From: Semisulcospira habei
Lineage: Eukaryota; Mollusca; Gastropoda; Semisulcospiridae
Direction: 5' to 3'
Assembly: GCA_036245525.1 (NCBI GenBank)
Contig: BTPG01000004.1
Span: 52,469,960-52,533,959 of the forward strand
Length of the DNA stretch: 64,000 bases
The stretch's first letter is position 1, and each line of letters starts with the position of its first letter. This document shows positions 18,960 to 29,537 of this stretch, piece after piece. Made by a program: the position numbers and the translations under genes. The notes under the pieces are model-generated. The model was given only the letters and a program-made list of their open reading frames with translations. It was not told the DNA's origin and ran no database searches.

Positions 18960-19690
18960 TATCATCTTCGCAATAAACTCCCTGATCAAATAATAAATAA
19001 ATAAATAAATCAGCGCATTAAATAGGCGCATTATCCCAATTGAAAATCGGCTCTAAGCGCCGCCGCGAACTAATAATAATAATAATAATAATACCGTTAT
19101 TATGTAGGCGCTTTTTCTCAATTTTGGGGAAATCGACTCAAAGCGCCGCGCCTGAAACCCAACACACACACTCACGAAACAGACACGGATTTACGCCATT
19201 TAAGACAAACACAGTACAAGACAAACGAAGGGCCAGTCAGCTACTGAAGTTACAGAGATTTTTGATCGCTTGTATTTGAAATTTGTAAAGTGGCCTGAGA
19301 CCGGTACCAAAGTGTGGGGGGTGGGGGTGGGGGGGGGGTGGAAGAACCGGAGTACCCGGAGAAAGAACCCCCGACGGTCCGCCCGAATTGACGGTGACAC
19401 TTACCAGAGGAGAAAAGTCCGACGCCGGAACCCGGTATCGAACCTCGCACCCTTGGCATTGGTGGCAGGCGCCTTAACCACTGCGCCACGGACCGCCCCG
19501 GAACTGAACCCAACAAGCACGCTCAGGTGAATCACGCGCATTCACTCACACACTGTACATAAACACAGAACATTCACGTGGTGCTAAGGGCAAGCTCAAG
19601 CGAACTACTGAAGTATTTGGAAATTCAAATCGTTTATTATTTGAAATTTGATTAAGTGGGCTGAAACTGATACCAAAGTTAAACCGGAGA
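18960..19690 (-). mobile_element. older SINE-1 copy split by a younger one
   Basis: Two blocks of the same SINE family, 18960-19070 (tail with AATAAATAAAT, then the GCGC...GGCGC stem) and 19501-19690 (body with TTATTTGAAATTTGATTAAG), are contiguous if 19071-19500 is removed. It is clearly more diverged than the inserted copy. The tRNA head appears to be missing. Confidence 0.75.
19071..19500 (-). mobile_element. tRNA-derived SINE-1, full length
   Basis: Read on the minus strand: head GGGGCGGTCCGTGGCGCAGT with A box TGGCGCAGTGG and B box GGTTCGATACC, a G/C-rich linker, then the body. It ends in a stem-like GGCGCTTTGAGTCGATTT and AAAGCGCCTA-type segment plus (TTA)n. That 3' end is the known L2-type LINE tail found on many SINEs. 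GAACT flanks both ends (19067-19071 and 19501-19505), probably a short target duplication. It sits inside an older copy of the same family. Confidence 0.9.
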
Positions 19691-20071
19691 GGGGACAAGA
19701 ACCACTGGCAAAGCCTAACTAGGCTGACTTTGTCTTCAACTGTGAAAATATAAATGCACGACTTGTTCCTTTGAAAGAGCCCCTGCTAAGTCACGTACTT
19801 TCAATAATCATGGATCGCAACTCTCCATGTCAGTAAGAATAACTCTGCAGACGGGTTACGTGTTGAAGATGGAGCATTTTAACATCACAAAGTCCACAGG
19901 TCTATAGCCTGAGTCAAAAAATTATTTGAAAATCAAACGGTTCCATCAACGCACTGCCTTGTAAGAAACAGACCAAAACCCCTTTAACGCACTCAGGGCA
20001 CCCCGCATCAATAGATGCGAAAGCGTCGTTCCATCAACGTACTGGCTTTCAGGAAACGTACCCAAAACCCT
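19691..20071. other. no gene; related half-palindrome
   Basis: At about 19983-20030 CCTTTAACGCACTCAGGGC and ACCCCGCATCAATAGATGCG repeat parts of the small palindrome at 20072-20133, in decayed form. Confidence 0.45.
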
Positions 20072-20133
20072 TTAACTCATCCAAGGCACCCCGCATCAAT
20101 AGGTATTGATGCGGGGCTCCTTGAATGGGTTAA
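20072..20133. mobile_element. 62-bp TTAA-ended palindrome (PAL-8)
   Basis: The whole unit is one palindrome: TTAACTCATCCAAGG, then CACCCCGCATCAATA, and the complement TATTGATGCGGGGC, then CCTTGAATGGGTTAA. TTAA lies at both ends. It has the outer ends of the PAL-2 units but is only 62 bp long, with no other interior. Confidence 0.85.
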
Positions 20134-20774
20134 GCACCTTTGGAATTATCCAGCAGATTAACGCGAGGCGTTTCGCCTTTAATTAAAGGGCGCTTTTTCC
20201 GGGTGCACAAAGCTGATTCGATTTTAATGAAATTTCTTCCCCTGAATTTTTTCTGGGACATTCCTGGCGTGCAGCATGACCAGTGCCTCTCCCCCAGTGG
20301 CAGTCAGCTCCGCCATCTGCAAGAGGCAAAGATCCTCATGCGCCCCGGCTGTCGCAGATGTATGGATGACGCCAGTCCGGCTTTATCAGCGAGAAGTTAG
20401 CTCGGCGTCCCAGCGCTTGAATGCAAGGAAAAGTCCATCAGCTTTGCAGCTACCTTAAGACACAGTCCGATCAGCTATGTCAACTGTGCCTGCAAGAGGC
20501 ATAGATTCTCATGAGCCCCCGCGGCTTGGCGTCATCCATTTCTACATTAGTGTCCACACTTACTCAGTGTACGCGTCTGCCGGGGTTCAACACGCGAATA
20601 AAAAGTCAGACGATGAGCCCTGCCCTGCACTGTTCGGGTTTCATAATTCCAAAATAATTGCACAGGCAGGCGCGAGCGGAATCACGGAATTAATCCTGCG
20701 ACAGTCGGTTTTCCTTTCTGCCACCCTGCTCCTAGACCCTACATCTGCTGGTGTATCTCTTGTCGAGAGGGGCG
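20134..20774. other. no gene; two half PAL-1 copies
   Basis: Left halves of PAL-1 occur at about 20316-20365 (GCAAGAGGCAAAGATCCTCA) and 20490-20527 (GCAAGAGGCATAGATTCTCA and GAGCCCCCGCGG). Each stops at the centre, without a right arm. Confidence 0.55.
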
Positions 20775-21139
20775 TTAACCCGTTCAGCGCCAGTCAACGC
20801 AGACTGTGTTTCTACAATCTTCGTTAACGCAGCACCCAACAAAACAAAACAAAACAACCAGCTGTTCGCAGGACACGGATTCAAAGTGGTGTCAGCAAGA
20901 GGCATAGATCCTCATGAGCCCCCGCAACTGCGGGGGCTCATGAGGATCTATGCCTCTTGCAGTTGGGTGAAATTTAACGTTGTGGACACCCACCACTCGA
21001 AGAAACCTGGATACAAAGTGCTTTCAGCAAGAGGCCTGGACCCCCATCCGCCCCCCGCACTGAACTGCGTGAGATCAAAAGGATCTATACCTTTTGCAGT
21101 TGGGCGGTTAACAATTTTCATCGACAGTGAACGGGTTAA
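20775..21139. mobile_element. TTAA-ended PAL-1 MITE with two hairpins
   Basis: Starts TTAACCCGTTCAGCGCC and ends GACAGTGAACGGGTTAA, with good terminal inverted repeats. The first hairpin (20894-20960) is a perfect PAL-1 with centre CCGCAACTGCGG. A second, decayed copy follows at about 21024-21102 (GCAAGAGGCCTGGACCC, GGATCTATACCTTTTGCAG). The element therefore carries a duplication of its interior. No protein. Confidence 0.88.
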
Positions 21140-21699
21140 TATACTGGTGCCTGCATGCTTCACGGGGGTTAACTGACAAGCAATACTACGATAGAACGAG
21201 GGTTGGACTCATTCCGCGTGAAAATGCTCCCAGACCGCTCCCCCTGGCTTATGAAAAGGACCTCAGTTGTGTTGTACGGCAAATTCCTTCCCGTGTACAA
21301 GTGACATAGATCTAAAATTCTCCTGAACGTTTCAGAGAGCAGTGAGGATCTACTGCTCCTGGGGCCAGCTGCATGAGTGAGCTTAGTCCTGCGGCGTCAG
21401 CCACTATAGACTAAGTTCCCTCGTGCAACGGACCCGCCCTGCGAGATTTGTGTGACTTAAAAATGTTGTAATATGAGTGTACGAGTATTAATATCTTTTG
21501 CTAAGTCTTTCATATTAGGCAGCGAAAATATGTTTGTGATATGTATCTGTAGGCAGTGATAATATGTGATACGTCAAGGCTGTGATGATATGTGTGATGC
21601 ATTGTGTTTATGCGAAGATATATGCTATTTACATGCTTATATTATCTGTTTTATTACTTTCCTACTGAGACAAGACGGGGCATTTCCTACTTTGTGTGA
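21140..21699. other. no gene; PAL-4-like scrap
   Basis: At about 21366-21420 GCATGAGTGAGCTTAGTCC and AGCCACTATAGACTAAG resemble the PAL-4-related segment at 6786. Then AT-rich sequence with TGTGATA-type repeats at about 21535-21600. Confidence 0.4.
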
Positions 21700-21913
21700 T
21701 TAACTCATTCAGCCCGACGGCCGTATTTCCCAAATTTTGGAGGCGTCATCTAATGACGATGCGCCAGTTGCAGGAGATGGATCGACCATGATAATTCAAG
21801 GGCAGTGCCAGATTAGCTTGGCGCCGACAGGCGCCAAGCTAATCTGGCACTACCCTTGAATTATCATGGTCGACCCATCTCTTCCTGTAGTGCGTCAGGG
21901 CTGAATGGGTTAA
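21700..21913. mobile_element. TTAA-ended PAL-2 MITE, best-preserved copy
   Basis: Starts TTAACTCATTCAGCCCGACG and ends CGTCAGGGCTGAATGGGTTAA. The 109-bp internal palindrome (21774-21882) has one or two arm mismatches (GGGCAGTG/CACTACCC, GATCGACC/GGTCGACC), with centre GGCGCCGACAGGCGCC. This copy defines the family: 214 bp, TTAA ends, about 16-bp terminal repeat, central long palindrome. Confidence 0.95.
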
Positions 21914-22399
21914 TAAATTCTTTGAATCTTAAATCTGGAATCGTATAGAAAGCAATTTGCGCGGGCTGATGGCGATCTATGTCCCTTGCAGATGTCTGGC
22001 GTTCAAACTGATCTGAAATCCGCGTGTCCCCCACAAAGCTGTCGTTGTTGTAGGGCGTCAGTGGATCCCCCAGGCCCCGGAGACCTCTGCTAATACACCC
22101 GGGTTATTATAGGCGACTATAAAGCGATCTCCCCCTTTTTAGTCGGCTATAAAACCACACAGCGGACCCCACGGCCCGAAACTTGATACGCCTGCCCGCG
22201 TGACTTCTGGCACTTTGGGGAGGGAGAAAGTTTCTTTTATCACCTTATGCCAGCCGACACTTATGTGTGAGATACGCTGTCAGTTGTCTCGAATTTCGCG
22301 TCTCAAAACACTGCACACTGACCGATATTCACGCGGCGAAGAACACAATGCAACTGGGATTTTTTTTTAAAATACATGCATGAAGAACATAAAGGACTA
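21914..22399. other. no feature recognised
   Basis: A single decayed PAL-1 right end (GGCGATCTATGTCCCTTGCAG) at about 21970-21990. Otherwise nothing. Confidence 0.35.
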
Positions 22400-22465
22400 G
22401 CAAGAGACATACATTCTCATGAGCCCCCGCGACTGCGGGGGCTCATGAGGGTTTATGTCTCTTGC
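22400..22465. repeat. PAL-1 hairpin
   Basis: Arms GCAAGAGACATACATTCTCA and TGAGGGTTTATGTCTCTTGC around CCCCGCGACTGCGGGG. The outer arm is paired; the ACATTC/GGTTTA block is partly mismatched. GTTAAGGGGTTAA at 22494-22505 may be the right MITE end; the left end was not found. Confidence 0.85.
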
Positions 22466-22668
22466 AGCTGGGTAGCGTTCACCTTGCCCTGCAGTTAAGG
22501 GGTTAAAACTTACACGGTACTTACCTCCCCTACACCCAGATCAGCAGACCCTTTTCCATTCAGGGTCATACCATTTTTTTTTTTTTACCGTACCTGTCCA
22601 ACCCATACCAGGGTACACGCCCACCTATCGGCTATTTACATAGATTCAACGGTTGATGTTTGTTTGTT

Positions 22669-22744
22669 TGGTTGGTTGGTTGGTTGGTTGGTTGGTTGGT
22701 TGGTTGGTTGGTTGGTTGGCTGGTTGGTTGGTTGGTTGGTTGGT
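22669..22744. repeat. (GGTT)n microsatellite
   Basis: About 19 GGTT units with one GGCT interruption, preceded by (GTTT)n. No coding role. Confidence 0.95.
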
Positions 22745-23039
22745 ATTTGTTCCTAGATAGCTGGGTTTAAAAAATATTCACATGACATTACATATTACCT
22801 ATTGGCAAAGCAAGCAAGTGACGTCGATAGTCTACCAGCATGTGTTGTATGTTTTCTTCATTCTTTTTGATAGTACACTGCCTTAAACTAACTATGCGTC
22901 CGCGGTGAGCGTACAAACCTGTTACATTGATTTTCGGGCATAACTGCATGTTTCACTCACGGACAGATTAATTAAGACACCTGACTGTGATACAGCCCCA
23001 CAAAGGCCGCTATATCAGATCGCCAGCTACTTTCTGTTT
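22745..23039. other. no feature recognised
   Basis: AT-rich, no motif seen. Confidence 0.3.
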
Positions 23040-23427
<388 letters not shown>

Positions 23428-23430
<3 letters not shown>

Positions 23431-23953
23431 GGCCCCTATCATACTGAGGCTAAAAGCTTCCAATTTGTACACTGCCATATGCAAGCTACATTATAGTACT
23501 TACAGATAAGGATAGAGACCAATGGCTCTAGTTCAAGGGTGGTGCCAGAATAGCTTGGCGCCTAGAGGCGCCAAGCTATTCTGGCACTACCCTTGAACTA
23601 TTTTAGTCAAACTAACCCACCCACCCATCCACCCCACCCCCCCCCCCCCACGGCCCCCACCCACCCACACTTTGGTACCGGTTTCAGGCCACTTTACAAA
23701 TTTCAAATACAAGCGATCAAAAATCTCTGTAACTTCAGTAGCTGAACTGGCCCTTCGTCTGTCTTGTACTGTGCTTGTCTTAAATGGCGTAAATCCGTGT
23801 CTGTTACGTGAGTGTGCGTGTTGGGTTTCAGTTCGCGGCGCTTTGAGTCGATTTGCCCAAAAATTGAGAAAAAGCGCCTATATAATAACGGTTTTATTAT
23901 TATTATTATAAACTTATTTTACACACTGGTGTATTCCGAATGATAAGTGTTAA
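23428..23953. mobile_element. PAL-2b MITE interrupted by a SINE
   Basis: Palindrome 23518-23608 (GTGGTGCCAGAATAGCTTGG and complement around CGCCTAGAGGCG) with the outer right end GGTGTATTCCGAATGATAAG..GTTAA. A sister copy at 50318-50545 has AGTCAAACTTATTTCACACA uninterrupted. Here the same string is split after CAAACT and resumes as AAACTTATTTTACACA at about 23919, with SINE-1 sequence between. Confidence 0.85.
23609..23918 (+). mobile_element. SINE-1, 5'-truncated copy
   Basis: Plus-strand copy from a C-rich linker (23615-23665) through CTTTGGTACCGGTTTCAGGC to the L2-like tail GGCGCTTTGAGTCGATTT, AAAAAGCGCCTATATAATAA and (TTA)n. The tRNA head is absent. Flanking AAACT on both sides is a possible short target duplication. 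Confidence 0.85.
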
Positions 23954-24122
23954 AGCCTTTCCAATTTCAGCTCTCTTCCCAGGCCTGCAGTACGCTTTAT
24001 TTTTCATGTACATGTTTCACGCTGTAGCCTCTACCTTTGGTTTCCACTTCCCATCAAGGAGTGGTGAGTGGCAAATTGTGACGGTATTTGTTTGCGTTAT
24101 GTCTATTCTCAACAAGGAAATG

Positions 24123-24625
24123 TTAACCCCTTCCGCGCGGCCGTGGCATTTGGCAAGGCGAATTCTACACATCTGCAAGAGACAGAAACCCTCATGAGGG
24201 TTTGGGTGTATGTCTCTTGTTAGTTCATCATATCGGTCACAGTCTGAGAAAGCCAGCTTCCAGTATCACTAGGCAGGCATTGTCATGGAACCCCAAGGCG
24301 GGAAAGAGGAAAAGCGGAGGCAGGCCGAGAAACACATAACCTGGCGTCGAGACCTCCAAGCAGACATCAAGAGACTGGGAACCACCTGGAGTAAAATCGA
24401 AGGAGAAGCACGAGCACAGGACAGGAGTCGTTGGAGGTCTCTCGTCGACGGCCTAAGTAAGTAAAGTAACTAAGTTAGTTCATCATGGGTCTCATTTCAT
24501 TTGTGTTTTTAACGCGAATGTCGGTCGGTGCGCAGTTGTGTTTTTTTTTTTGTTTTGTTTTGTTTGTTTGTTGTTGTTTTTTTTCAGACGCGAAACCCTG
24601 TGATCACGTGCAGTGAAGGGGTTAA
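24123..24625. mobile_element. PAL-1 MITE interrupted by an RTE tail
   Basis: Starts TTAACCCCTTCCGCGCGG and ends GCAGTGAAGGGGTTAA. The central hairpin is reduced to CTGCAAGAGACAGAAACCCT, CATGAGGGTTTGGGT and GTATGTCTCTTG, with no CCCCCGC centre. It is split by the 243-bp insertion at 24232-24474. Without that and its duplicated target it would be about 248 bp. Confidence 0.8.
24232..24474 (+). mobile_element. RTE-like LINE, 5'-truncated tail copy
   Basis: The last ~240 bp of the same RTE family on the plus strand (AGTCTGAGAAAGCCAGCTTC...GTCGACGGCC, then TAAGTAAGTAAAG). It has a 12-bp target duplication TTAGTTCATCAT (24220-24231 and 24475-24486). Compared with the three long copies it lacks about 25 bases just before the tail (the TATACCCGGGTAGG segment). 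It sits inside a PAL-1 MITE. Confidence 0.92.
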
Positions 24626-25101
24626 TAACCTGTGTTGTAGTTGTCTTTTCTAAGCGTGTTTCTTGCTTCGTCGGGATGTTTCTCTACATTTCACAGGCAT
24701 GGCAGTCTCCTTTGTGGTCTGGATTTCTCCGCTTTATTTTCCGTTGTTAAATGCTATTGGGGACGTTACGTTTACACCGAACGACCTCCCAAGGCAACGA
24801 GCGAGAACGAAGTGACTGTGGGAATTCAGCTGGACCATAAGCATAGACAACACTTCAAACATCTCCAAGAGGCATAGATCCTCGTGAGCATACGCATGTT
24901 ATCCACAGCGACTTCGCTCTCGTTGGTTGTTGGGAGTCGTTCGTTTGCCAACGTAACCTCACTGTTAGCTGCTCGGTTGACGCTAGGAAAATGAGTCTCC
25001 CGTAAAAAAAAATTTTTTAAATAAAAAATAAAAATCTCAGCAGCGGGATTTGACTTCATGGTCATGTATGTGCGCGCACTCCGTGCGTTCCCTTCGGAAT
25101 T
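24626..25101. other. no gene; PAL-1 left-arm relative
   Basis: At 24770-24890 ACACCGAACGACCTCCCAAG, CATAGACAACACTTCAAACA and then CCAAGAGGCATAGATCCTCG match stretches near 44675-44760 and 45540-45640. This is a longer variant of PAL-1 flanks, with no right arm. Confidence 0.45.
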
Positions 25102-25315
25102 TTAACCTATTTAGCCCCAAAGCCCTACAGCAGGAGGTGGATCGACCGTGATAATTCAAGGGTAGTGCCTGGTTAGCTCGGCGCCTGATGGCGCCGAGCT
25201 AACCCGGCACTACCCTTGAATTATCATGGTCGATCCACCTCCTACAACCGATACACAGTCGCAAAGTGACGCCCACACAACTTCGGAAATGCAGCCTTAG
25301 GCCTAAATGGGTTAA
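25102..25315. mobile_element. TTAA-ended PAL-2 MITE, variant arms
   Basis: Starts TTAACCTATTTAGCCCC and ends GGCCTAAATGGGTTAA. In the palindrome (25132-25242) the family string GATTAGCTTGGCGCC is GGTTAGCTCGGCGCC, and the right arm is GGCGCCGAGCTAACC, so both substitutions are compensated. GGAGGTGGATCGACC and GGTCGATCCACCTCC likewise differ together from the usual GGAGATGG/CCATCTCC. One unpaired site remains (GCCTGG against CCCGGC). Confidence 0.93.
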
Positions 25316-25327
25316 AGCTGTCAGGAA

Positions 25328-25419
25328 GTGTGAAAAAAAATGACCATCATAAAATAGCGACTGCTGAATATTATATTATATTCAGCAGTCGCTATTTTAT
25401 GATGGTCATTTTTTTCACA

Positions 25420-25420
<1 letters not shown>
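25328..25420. repeat. PAL-9 palindrome
   Basis: A 93-bp palindrome, arms GTGTGAAAAAAAATGACCAT and ATGGTCATTTTTTTCACAC, core AATAGCGACTGCTGAATA and complement, centre TATATTATA. Nearly perfect. Immediately followed by a TA array. Confidence 0.93.

Positions 25421-25508
<88 letters not shown>
25421..25508. repeat. (TA)n microsatellite
   Basis: About 85 bp of TA repeats directly abutting PAL-9. Confidence 0.95.
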
Positions 25509-25510
<2 letters not shown>

Positions 25511-25851
25511 AGTTATTACCGTTGCTGTTGTAGACGTCGTCGCCGTTATTGTTATTATATTTAGAGTTGTACAAAAAAATAAATAGATAAATAAAAAAAA
25601 AGAGACTTAAAGGAGGAACACCAAGTAATTTGTAAAAATCAAGATGTCGAACACATAGATAATGTCATTCTTTGTGTGACCCCCTCCCACCCACCGCCCC
25701 CCACCCCCTCTCCATCTCCCCCTGACCCCCTTGGGCTCTTGAGATTCCGCGTCTCTTGCAGTTGGACCGTGTTCATTTTTTTCCGCAGGGAAAGGGTTAA
25801 CTCGATAACAACATTCTATATACAGACCGCCATCAACCTGCCCCCGCTCTT
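25509..25851. other. no gene; C-rich tract
   Basis: C-rich low complexity at about 25680-25735, then GCGTCTCTTGCAGTTGG (a PAL-1 right-end remnant) at about 25748-25766. Confidence 0.4.
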
Positions 25852-26115
25852 GTATTCATTCAGCCCCGACACACCACAGCAAGATATGGCTAGACCATGA
25901 TAGTTAATAATAATGAGTACTTGCATAGCGCCTAGCCAAAGATTAGAGCTCTAGGCGCTTAACAAAAACTAATTGTACAAAAATAATTAATTACAAAAAC
26001 GCAATTTACAAAAAGTACAAAAACAAAATACAACGCACTCTGTAAACAAGCTATAAAGTCACCATTCAAAGTGCAACGCTTATTGACTCATACTCGCATT
26101 CACGAACGCGCGCAG

Positions 26116-26189
<74 letters not shown>
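26116..26189. repeat. (CA)n microsatellite
   Basis: About 37 CA units, inside the LINE-D 3'UTR. Confidence 0.95.
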
Positions 26190-26191
<2 letters not shown>

Positions 26192-26232
26192 CTTCTAACA
26201 GAGACAGAGATGACTTTAACATGACACTTTAC

Positions 26233-28125
26233 TTACTTACGCCTGTCACCCCTACCCGGGTATAGGCCGTCGACGAGAGACCTCCAGCAACTCCTGTCCT
26301 GTGCTTCTCCTTCGATTCTACTCCAGGTGGTTCCCAGTCTCTTGATGTCTGCTTGGAGGTCTCGACGCCAGGAGTTTCTCGGCCTACCTCTTTTCCTCTT
26401 TCCCTGGGGGTTCCATGACAATGCCTGCCTAGTGATACTGGAAGCTGGCTTTCTCAGACTGTGACCGATCCATCCCCATCTTCTTCGCCCAATTTCATTC
26501 TCTGCTGTTATCTGCTCTGTTCTCTCCCAGAGTCTGACGTTGCTGATCTTCTCTGGCCAGTGGATTTTCAAAATTCTTCTAAGGCAACTGTTCATGAAGG
26601 TCTGTACTGTGTTGACTGTGGTTTTTGTCAATCTCCAAGTCTCTGCTCCATATAGGAGAACTGCTTTTACATTGGAGTTGAAAATCCGGACTTTGGTGTG
26701 TTGTGACAGCTCTCTGGATCTCCACACTTTTTTCAACTGGAGAAAGGCTGCTCTGGCTTTACCGATTCGTGCTCTGACATCTGCATCAGTGCCGCCTTTT
26801 TTGTCTATGATGCTCCCGAGATAGGTGAAGGACTCCACCTCCTCCAACGGGGTGCCAGCAAGCAAGACTGGTTCTTCCCTGGTTGCGTTCAGCCTCATTG
26901 TCTTTGTTTTCTGTTTGTGAATGGTGAGGCCCACTTGGGACGAGATGTCAGCAAGCCTCGTGGTCTTGTCCTGCATTTGTTGATGAGTGTAGGACAGTAA
27001 TGCCAAGTCGTCTGCAAAATCGAGGTCATCAAGCTGTGTCCACAGTGTCCACTGTATTCTACTTCGTCTGTGCTCTGTGGTCATCTTCATGACCCAGTCT
27101 ATGGCCAGTAGGAAGAGGAACGGAGACAGCAGACACCCCTGCCTGACACCAGTTCTGACCTGGAGCTCCCTGGTGAACTGCCCTTCGTGGATCACGCGAC
27201 ATGTCATGCCATCGTAGCTGCTCTTGATCAGGCGGACGAGCTTTGTGGGTACACCGTAGTGTCGTAGGAGTTTCCACAGAGTCTCTCGGTCCACACTGTC
27301 AAATGCTTTTTCATAATCCACAAAGTTGACGTACAGCGGGGAGCTCCACTCCAGAGACTGTTCCACGATGATGCGGAGAGTGGCGATCTGGTCTGTACAT
27401 GATCGGTTCTTCCTGAATCCTGCTTGCTGGTCTCTCAGCTGGGGGTCAAAGCAGCTCTTCATTCTCTCCAGGATGATCCTGTTGAAGACCTTTCCTGGTA
27501 TTGACAGCAAGGTGATTCCTCTGTAGTTGGAACACTTGCTGAGGTCGCCTTTCTTGGGAAGCTTGATTAGGTACCCCTCCTTCCAGTCAGCCGGCATCAC
27601 CTCCTCTTCCCAAATCTTTCCAAACAGTGGGTACAGCATCTCCACTGTTGTCTCTAGGTCTGCTTTCAGAGACTCTGCTGGGATGCCATCTGGGCCTGCT
27701 GCTTTGCCGTTCTTCAAAAATGCCACTGCTCTTCTGATCTCTTCCCGGCTGGGTCTGCCACAGCTGATGGGTAGGTCGGTCTCTGCCGGCTGGATGTCTG
27801 GGGGGTCGGGTGGGCTAGGTCTGTTCAGTAACTCTTCAAAATACTCGGCCCATCTGTCGAGTTGGTCTGCTCTGTCTGCAATAGGCTTGCCTTCTTTGTC
27901 TTTTACTGGTCTTTCTGTATGGCCATACTTGCCTGACAATCTTCTGGTAATGTCGTAGAGCTGTTTCATGTTGCCGCTGCCTGCTGCCTTTTCTGCCTCT
28001 ACTGCCAGGCTGTCTGTGTAGGCCCTCTTGTCTGCCCTGATACTCCTCTTCACCTCGCGGTTGGCTTCCCAGTATTCCCCCTGTGCCCTTACTTTGGCTG
28101 CTCTCGTGCGACTGTTTGTTGACAA
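26233..28125 (-). pseudogene. RTE copy 2: RT and C-terminal domain, open for ~630 codons
   Basis: The longest intact stretch of this family here. It covers the linker, RT (GPDGIPAES, NYRGITLLS, QAGFRKNRSCTDQI, VDYEKAFDSVDRETL, GVRQGCLLSPF, DLDFADDLALLS with both catalytic Asp) and the C-terminal domain ending GRPRNSWRRDL and PGRGDRRK. The stop codon lies about 6 bp before the TAAG tail, so there is almost no 3'UTR. A 1-nt insertion (TGTTTGTTGA against TGTTGTTGA) near 28112 separates it from the upstream frame (27836-28429). Confidence 0.9.
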
Positions 28126-28447
28126 CTGCTTTCTTCTGCTTCCTCACTTCTATCTTCTTCAAGGTCTGTGCCGACAGCCAGTCCTTGTGATGGTGTTTCC
28201 TGAACCCTACAGTGTCTTTGCAGGTTGAGTTCAGCGCCTCTCTAACTGCCTTCCACTGCTGCTCTGTGGTGACCGCCTCCTCTTCATTTACTAGCTCCTG
28301 TAGCGCTTGAAACCGGTTGGACAGCACCAGTTTGAACTCTTCTCTAACTCTAGTTTCTCTCAGGAGGCCTACATTATAGCGCTGTCTTCTTGTTGTCTCT
28401 GTGCGGCTTTTCTTTAGCTTGAGCTTCATTCTTAAGGTAAGCAGATG

Positions 28448-29246
28448 TTAATCGGAGGCGACATCTGCTCCCCTCCTCACTCGAACATCTTGAAGAGATC
28501 TTCTAAATTTCTTGCTAATGCAGATATGGTCTATTTGGTTCTCTGTTGCATGGTCAGGTGAGACCCAAGTTGCTTTGTGTATTCTTCTGTGTGGGAAGAT
28601 GCTGCCTCCAATGACAAGTCGGTTTAGAGCACACAAGTCTACAAACCTCTCCCCGTTCTCACTCCGAGTCCGAGCCTAGTCCCTGTCTTCCCATCACCTC
28701 TTCGTATCCGGTGTTGTCCTCCCCTATTTTGGCATTAAAATCGCCCATGACGAGGGTGATGTCTCGCTCCGAACATTTGTCCAAGGCACTCTGGAGTCGG
28801 TCGTAGAACTCTTGTTTCTCTTCCTCGTCACTGTCATTAGTGGGCGCATAACACTGGATGACGTTTAGCTTGAGCGTTTTCTTGGTTCTAAAGGCTGCTG
28901 TGATAATTCTTGGCCCAAGAGGTTCCCAGCCCATCAGCGCTGTCTGTGCCACTGGTGACAGCATGAATGCTACACCTTCTGTATGGGGGGCATTCTCCTC
29001 TTCATGACCTGAATACAGAATCATCTCCCCACTTAACAGCCTTTTCTGGCCAGACTGCGTCCATCTGGCTTCACTGACACCTAGGGAAAGGTTGTACTTT
29101 TGCATTTCCGCTGCTATCTGGGCGGCCTTGCCGCTCTGGTACATGGTCTTGACGTTCCATGTGCCCATGGTTGTATCCCTGGATAGAGAGAGGCGGCTCG
29201 GTCCTGTGGCTTCCGAAGACTTCCGGCTTTCACCACAGGACGTCAT
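28448..29246 (-). pseudogene. RTE copy 2: endonuclease domain
   Basis: 28659-29246 encodes the N-terminus (MTSCGESRK...) and most of an apurinic-type endonuclease: TMGTWNVKTM, SEARWTQSG, IQCYAPTNDS, LVMGDFNAKIG. A frameshift near 28660 moves the rest ([22 protein letters not shown]) to 28448-28636. That frame ends at an in-frame stop where other copies have the SDHH motif (GATTAAC for GACCACC). A 66-codon upstream frame (29230-29430) overlaps the start by 17 nt, also in copies 1 and 3. Confidence 0.88.
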
Positions 29247-29537
29247 AAGTCTTCTGGTAGAAGAACCTTCCTCCTCCAGGAAAGGAATTACTGTTAGTCT
29301 TTTCGTCGGCGTTTTTGTAGCTATTTCCTTTTTTGCAGGGCGGGGAAGCTACCCCCACGCCCAACCCCCTTACTAGGAGGATCAGGAGTTTTCTGTCAGG
29401 GTCACCTTCCCTTAGACCATGTTGGTTCACGGCACCTTATTTCATTCGGTGCACCCCTCTCACGAGGGACCCCCTATCCACCACCCAGGGGACGCGCCTC
29501 AACGCCATATGGTCCCAGCGCGAGGTTTAACATGACA

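Larger units (their letters stand above)
26227..29525 (-). mobile_element. RTE-like LINE, full-length copy 2
   Basis: A 3,299-bp element with a 12-bp target duplication TTTAACATGACA (26215-26226 and 29526-29537). It has the same ends as copy 1 (minus strand starts CCTCGCGCTGGGACC and ends GGCGTAAGTAAG) and very high identity to copies 1 and 3. It inserted in the 3' part of LINE-D. Confidence 0.95.

Noticed and set aside
27527..27958. 143-codon plus-strand frame, also at 57187-57618 and (shorter) 14751
   Set aside because: Antisense shadow of the RTE linker/RT region; its conservation only reflects near-identical element copies.
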